Assembly (NCBI GenBank): GCA_030043545.1
Contig: JASHXM010000008.1
Coordinates: 1-6,219 of the forward strand
DNA: 6,219 nucleotides
From: Thermoplasmata archaeon
GTDB lineage: Archaea; Thermoplasmatota; Thermoplasmata; Lutacidiplasmatales; UBA184
Direction: 5' to 3'
How positions within the stretch are numbered: the first letter of the stretch is position 1; the number at the start of each line of letters is the position of its first letter. Below the pieces are notes generated by a model. It worked only from the letters and a program-made list of their open reading frames with translations, made no database searches and had not been told where the DNA came from. The position numbers and the translations under genes were made by a program. This document shows, piece after piece, positions 4,773-6,219 of this stretch.

Positions 4773-6219
4773 TCAGGTGTGGAGGGAGAACCGGATCGCG
4801 ACCCCCAACGGAGCGCCGATCACTTTGAAGCCGCCGGACGCGGGCGCGGCGACGTATCCGGTGACGTGCCCGACGTGGAACGCGTACGTCCCGTTGACGA
4901 GGTAGAGCGTGATCGTCGTCGAGGTCGACGTGCCGAGCTCGCCTCCGGCCGACACCTTCCAGGCGGTCGACCCGGGAAGGCCGGTCTCCGTGAACGTCAC
5001 CGGCCAGGCGTACCGGACCTTGACGCCCGCGCTGTGCACGAGCGGGATCGTCCCCGACACCGAGAGCGTCGCTCCCGCGTAGGAGACGAGCGTCGTCATG
5101 TGGTCGAACGTCTCGATCGAGTAGCTGTACGTCGCCGGGGTCAGGTTCTTGAAGACGACCGTCGGGAGGATCGAGCAGCTCTTCGCCCCCAGCGTCACGC
5201 ACCAGTCGGTGCCCGCCCCGAGCCCCTTCTCGTGGAAGGCGATCGAGCCGGTCGGGCCCTTCACGAACGTCACCGACGTCGAGACGCTGCCGCCGTGCAC
5301 GTCGACCGTGCCCTGCGGGACGAGGATCGACGACACCTGCCAGCCGCTCGGGCCGGCGATCAGGTAGCCCAGCGTGCCGTTCCCGACGTTGAAGACGATC
5401 GAGCTCTGCGCCGACCGCTCCGTGACCCCGTCCAAGACGACCGACCAGGTCTTCCCCGACTTGAGGCCGGTCTCGGAGAACGTCGCCGTGTACAGGACCG
5501 GCGAGAACGTCACCGGGTAGTGGATCGCCGCCCCGTTCACCATGATCGAGCCGGAGCGCTGGTTCGGGACCCAGCCCGAGAGCGTGCCGATGGAGTAGCC
5601 GTACGTCCCGTTCGGCGCGGTGTATCCGATCGTGTAGCCGGTCGACGAGAGCGTGATCGAGTTGAACGTCACCGACCACGTCATGCCGGACGGGAGACCG
5701 GACTCGGTGAAGTCGATCGCGTAGGTCACCTGCGAGAAGGAGATCGAGACGGAGAGCGAGGCGCCGTGGACCGTCACCGTGCCCGACGCCGGGGTCGGCG
5801 CGTAGCCGGGGACGAGGTCGACCTTGTACGGGAAGCTGCCGTTCGGCTCGGTGAAGGCGATCGACGTGCCGGTCGAGTTCGCCGGGTTGCCGTTGAGCGT
5901 CACCGCCCAGAAGGTCCCGCCCGGGAGGTGGAGCTCGTTGAACGTGACGGTGTACGTCACCTGGGTGAACACGAGGGTCGTCTCCGCGACCGGCGAGCCC
6001 GAGATCGCGACCGTTCCGGAGTACGGGAGCGTCGACTGGTGCCAGCCCGAGATGTCGGTGATCGTGTACGTCGCCGTGCCGTTCGGCTGGGTGAAGTATA
6101 GCGTGTCGGTGGCGCCGTCCGTCACGAGCGACTGGGTCTGACGGCCGACCGTCACCTGGAACGTGAGGCCCGAGGGGAGTCCGCTCTCCGAGAACGTCAC
6201 CTGGTAGGTGACGCGGGAG
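4773..6219 (-). CDS. Predicted surface protein of tandem FTE-x-GL modules, 5' end cut by window
   Basis: The visible part (482 codons before the TGA at 4773-4775) continues past the right edge. A GTG at 6200 lies inside the module signature (VTFSESGLPSG) and is preceded in frame by SRVTYQ, the same linker that joins other copies, so it is not the true start. The whole visible region is six modules of 76-85 residues, each F-x-E-x-GL-x-x-G-x-x-W/F, a mid-module 'x-NGT-Y' turn, then 'GY/GW' and a 'SG-x-V-x-V-x-G' strand. It ends abruptly after the last strand (RFSLHT) with no membrane anchor, so any anchor or signal peptide must be N-terminal and outside. Only two cysteines are present, both in module 5. 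Similar arrays are common in exported proteins of Thermoplasmatota and some other archaea; their function is not established. Adhesive or structural surface roles are plausible. It shares this module with the convergent propeller gene. Confidence 0.85.
   Translation of the reverse strand, partial: SRVTYQVTFSESGLPSGLTFQVTVGRQTQSLVTDGATDTLYFTQPNGTATYTITDISGWHQSTLPYSGTVAISGSPVAETTLVFTQVTYTVTFNELHLPGGTFWAVTLNGNPANSTGTSIAFTEPNGSFPYKVDLVPGYAPTPASGTVTVHGASLSVSISFSQVTYAIDFTESGLPSGMTWSVTFNSITLSSTGYTIGYTAPNGTYGYSIGTLSGWVPNQRSGSIMVNGAAIHYPVTFSPVLYTATFSETGLKSGKTWSVVLDGVTERSAQSSIVFNVGNGTLGYLIAGPSGWQVSSILVPQGTVDVHGGSVSTSVTFVKGPTGSIAFHEKGLGAGTDWCVTLGAKSCSILPTVVFKNLTPATYSYSIETFDHMTTLVSYAGATLSVSGTIPLVHSAGVKVRYAWPVTFTETGLPGSTAWKVSAGGELGTSTSTTITLYLVNGTYAFHVGHVTGYVAAPASGGFKVIGAPLGVAIRFSLHT
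4776..6219 (-). repeat. Six tandem FTE-x-GL modules
   Basis: In protein order the modules lie at 5961-6219 (may begin outside), 5730-5960, 5499-5729, 5259-5498, 5004-5258 and 4776-5003. Modules 2 and 3 are 77 residues each and join directly through the linkers SQVTY and TQVTY. Module 5 is the longest (85) and most divergent, opening with GSIAFHEKGLGAGTDW and replacing the NGT turn with KNLT. Copies are diverged at both protein and DNA level, so this is not a recent duplication. Confidence 0.85.

Noticed and set aside
4526..4905. Small plus-strand open frames in the convergent gap
   Set aside because: They have no recognisable motif, are Arg/Pro/Gly-rich, lack an upstream TATA-like element, and run into the antisense of the repeat gene.
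3894..6101. Long plus-strand open frame of 735 codons
   Set aside because: It runs in the wrong frame through the end of the propeller gene and antisense to the repeat gene. The translation is dominated by Arg, Gly, Asp and Pro with no motifs, as expected of a frame kept open by high GC.
2464..6219. Repeated DNA as a possible CRISPR array or mobile-element array
   Set aside because: The periodicity comes from protein repeats of 126-135 bases (propeller) and about 230-255 bases (modules) with diverged DNA. There are no identical short repeats with spacers and no transposase.

Overview
The window is strongly GC-rich (judged by eye, not counted) and looks archaeal. The best fit is a high-GC member of the Thermoplasmatota. 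Three observations support this: secreted proteins built from a module with the signature 'FTE-x-GL-P-x-G-x-x-W-x-V' beside a YVTN-type beta-propeller, GTG/TTG starts without Shine-Dalgarno sequences, and a short AT-rich TATA-like element about 22-28 bases upstream of most starts, as expected for leaderless archaeal transcripts. The lineage is an inference; there is no rRNA or marker gene here to prove it.

Layout. Three genes lie head to tail on the minus strand from 2158 down to 1: a DUF1697-family protein (1571-2158), a ten-helix EamA/DMT-type membrane transporter (538-1515) and a hotdog-fold acyl-CoA-thioesterase-like protein that runs off the left edge (1-472). They are soluble or inner-membrane housekeeping or accessory functions with no obvious joint pathway. 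An 80-base divergent promoter region (2159-2238) separates them from a plus-strand gene (2239-4356). That gene encodes a 705-residue exported protein: signal peptide, Ser/Thr/Pro/Ala-rich stalk, eight YVTN-like propeller units, then three FTE-x-GL modules. After a 416-base gap without a recognisable gene (4357-4772), a second surface-type gene converges on it from the right (minus strand, 4773 to beyond 6219). Its visible 482 residues are six tandem copies of the same FTE-x-GL module.

How it fits together. The two right-hand genes form a tail-to-tail pair of predicted extracellular proteins that share a domain family, so they probably act at the cell surface (S-layer-associated, adhesive or matrix roles are possible; none is shown). 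Their N-glycosylation sequons recur at fixed positions within the repeats. No CRISPR array, mobile element, tRNA, rRNA or known defence system was found. Nothing here proves a new system; the most interesting material is the surface-protein pair and some unusual residues in the hotdog and DUF1697 proteins.
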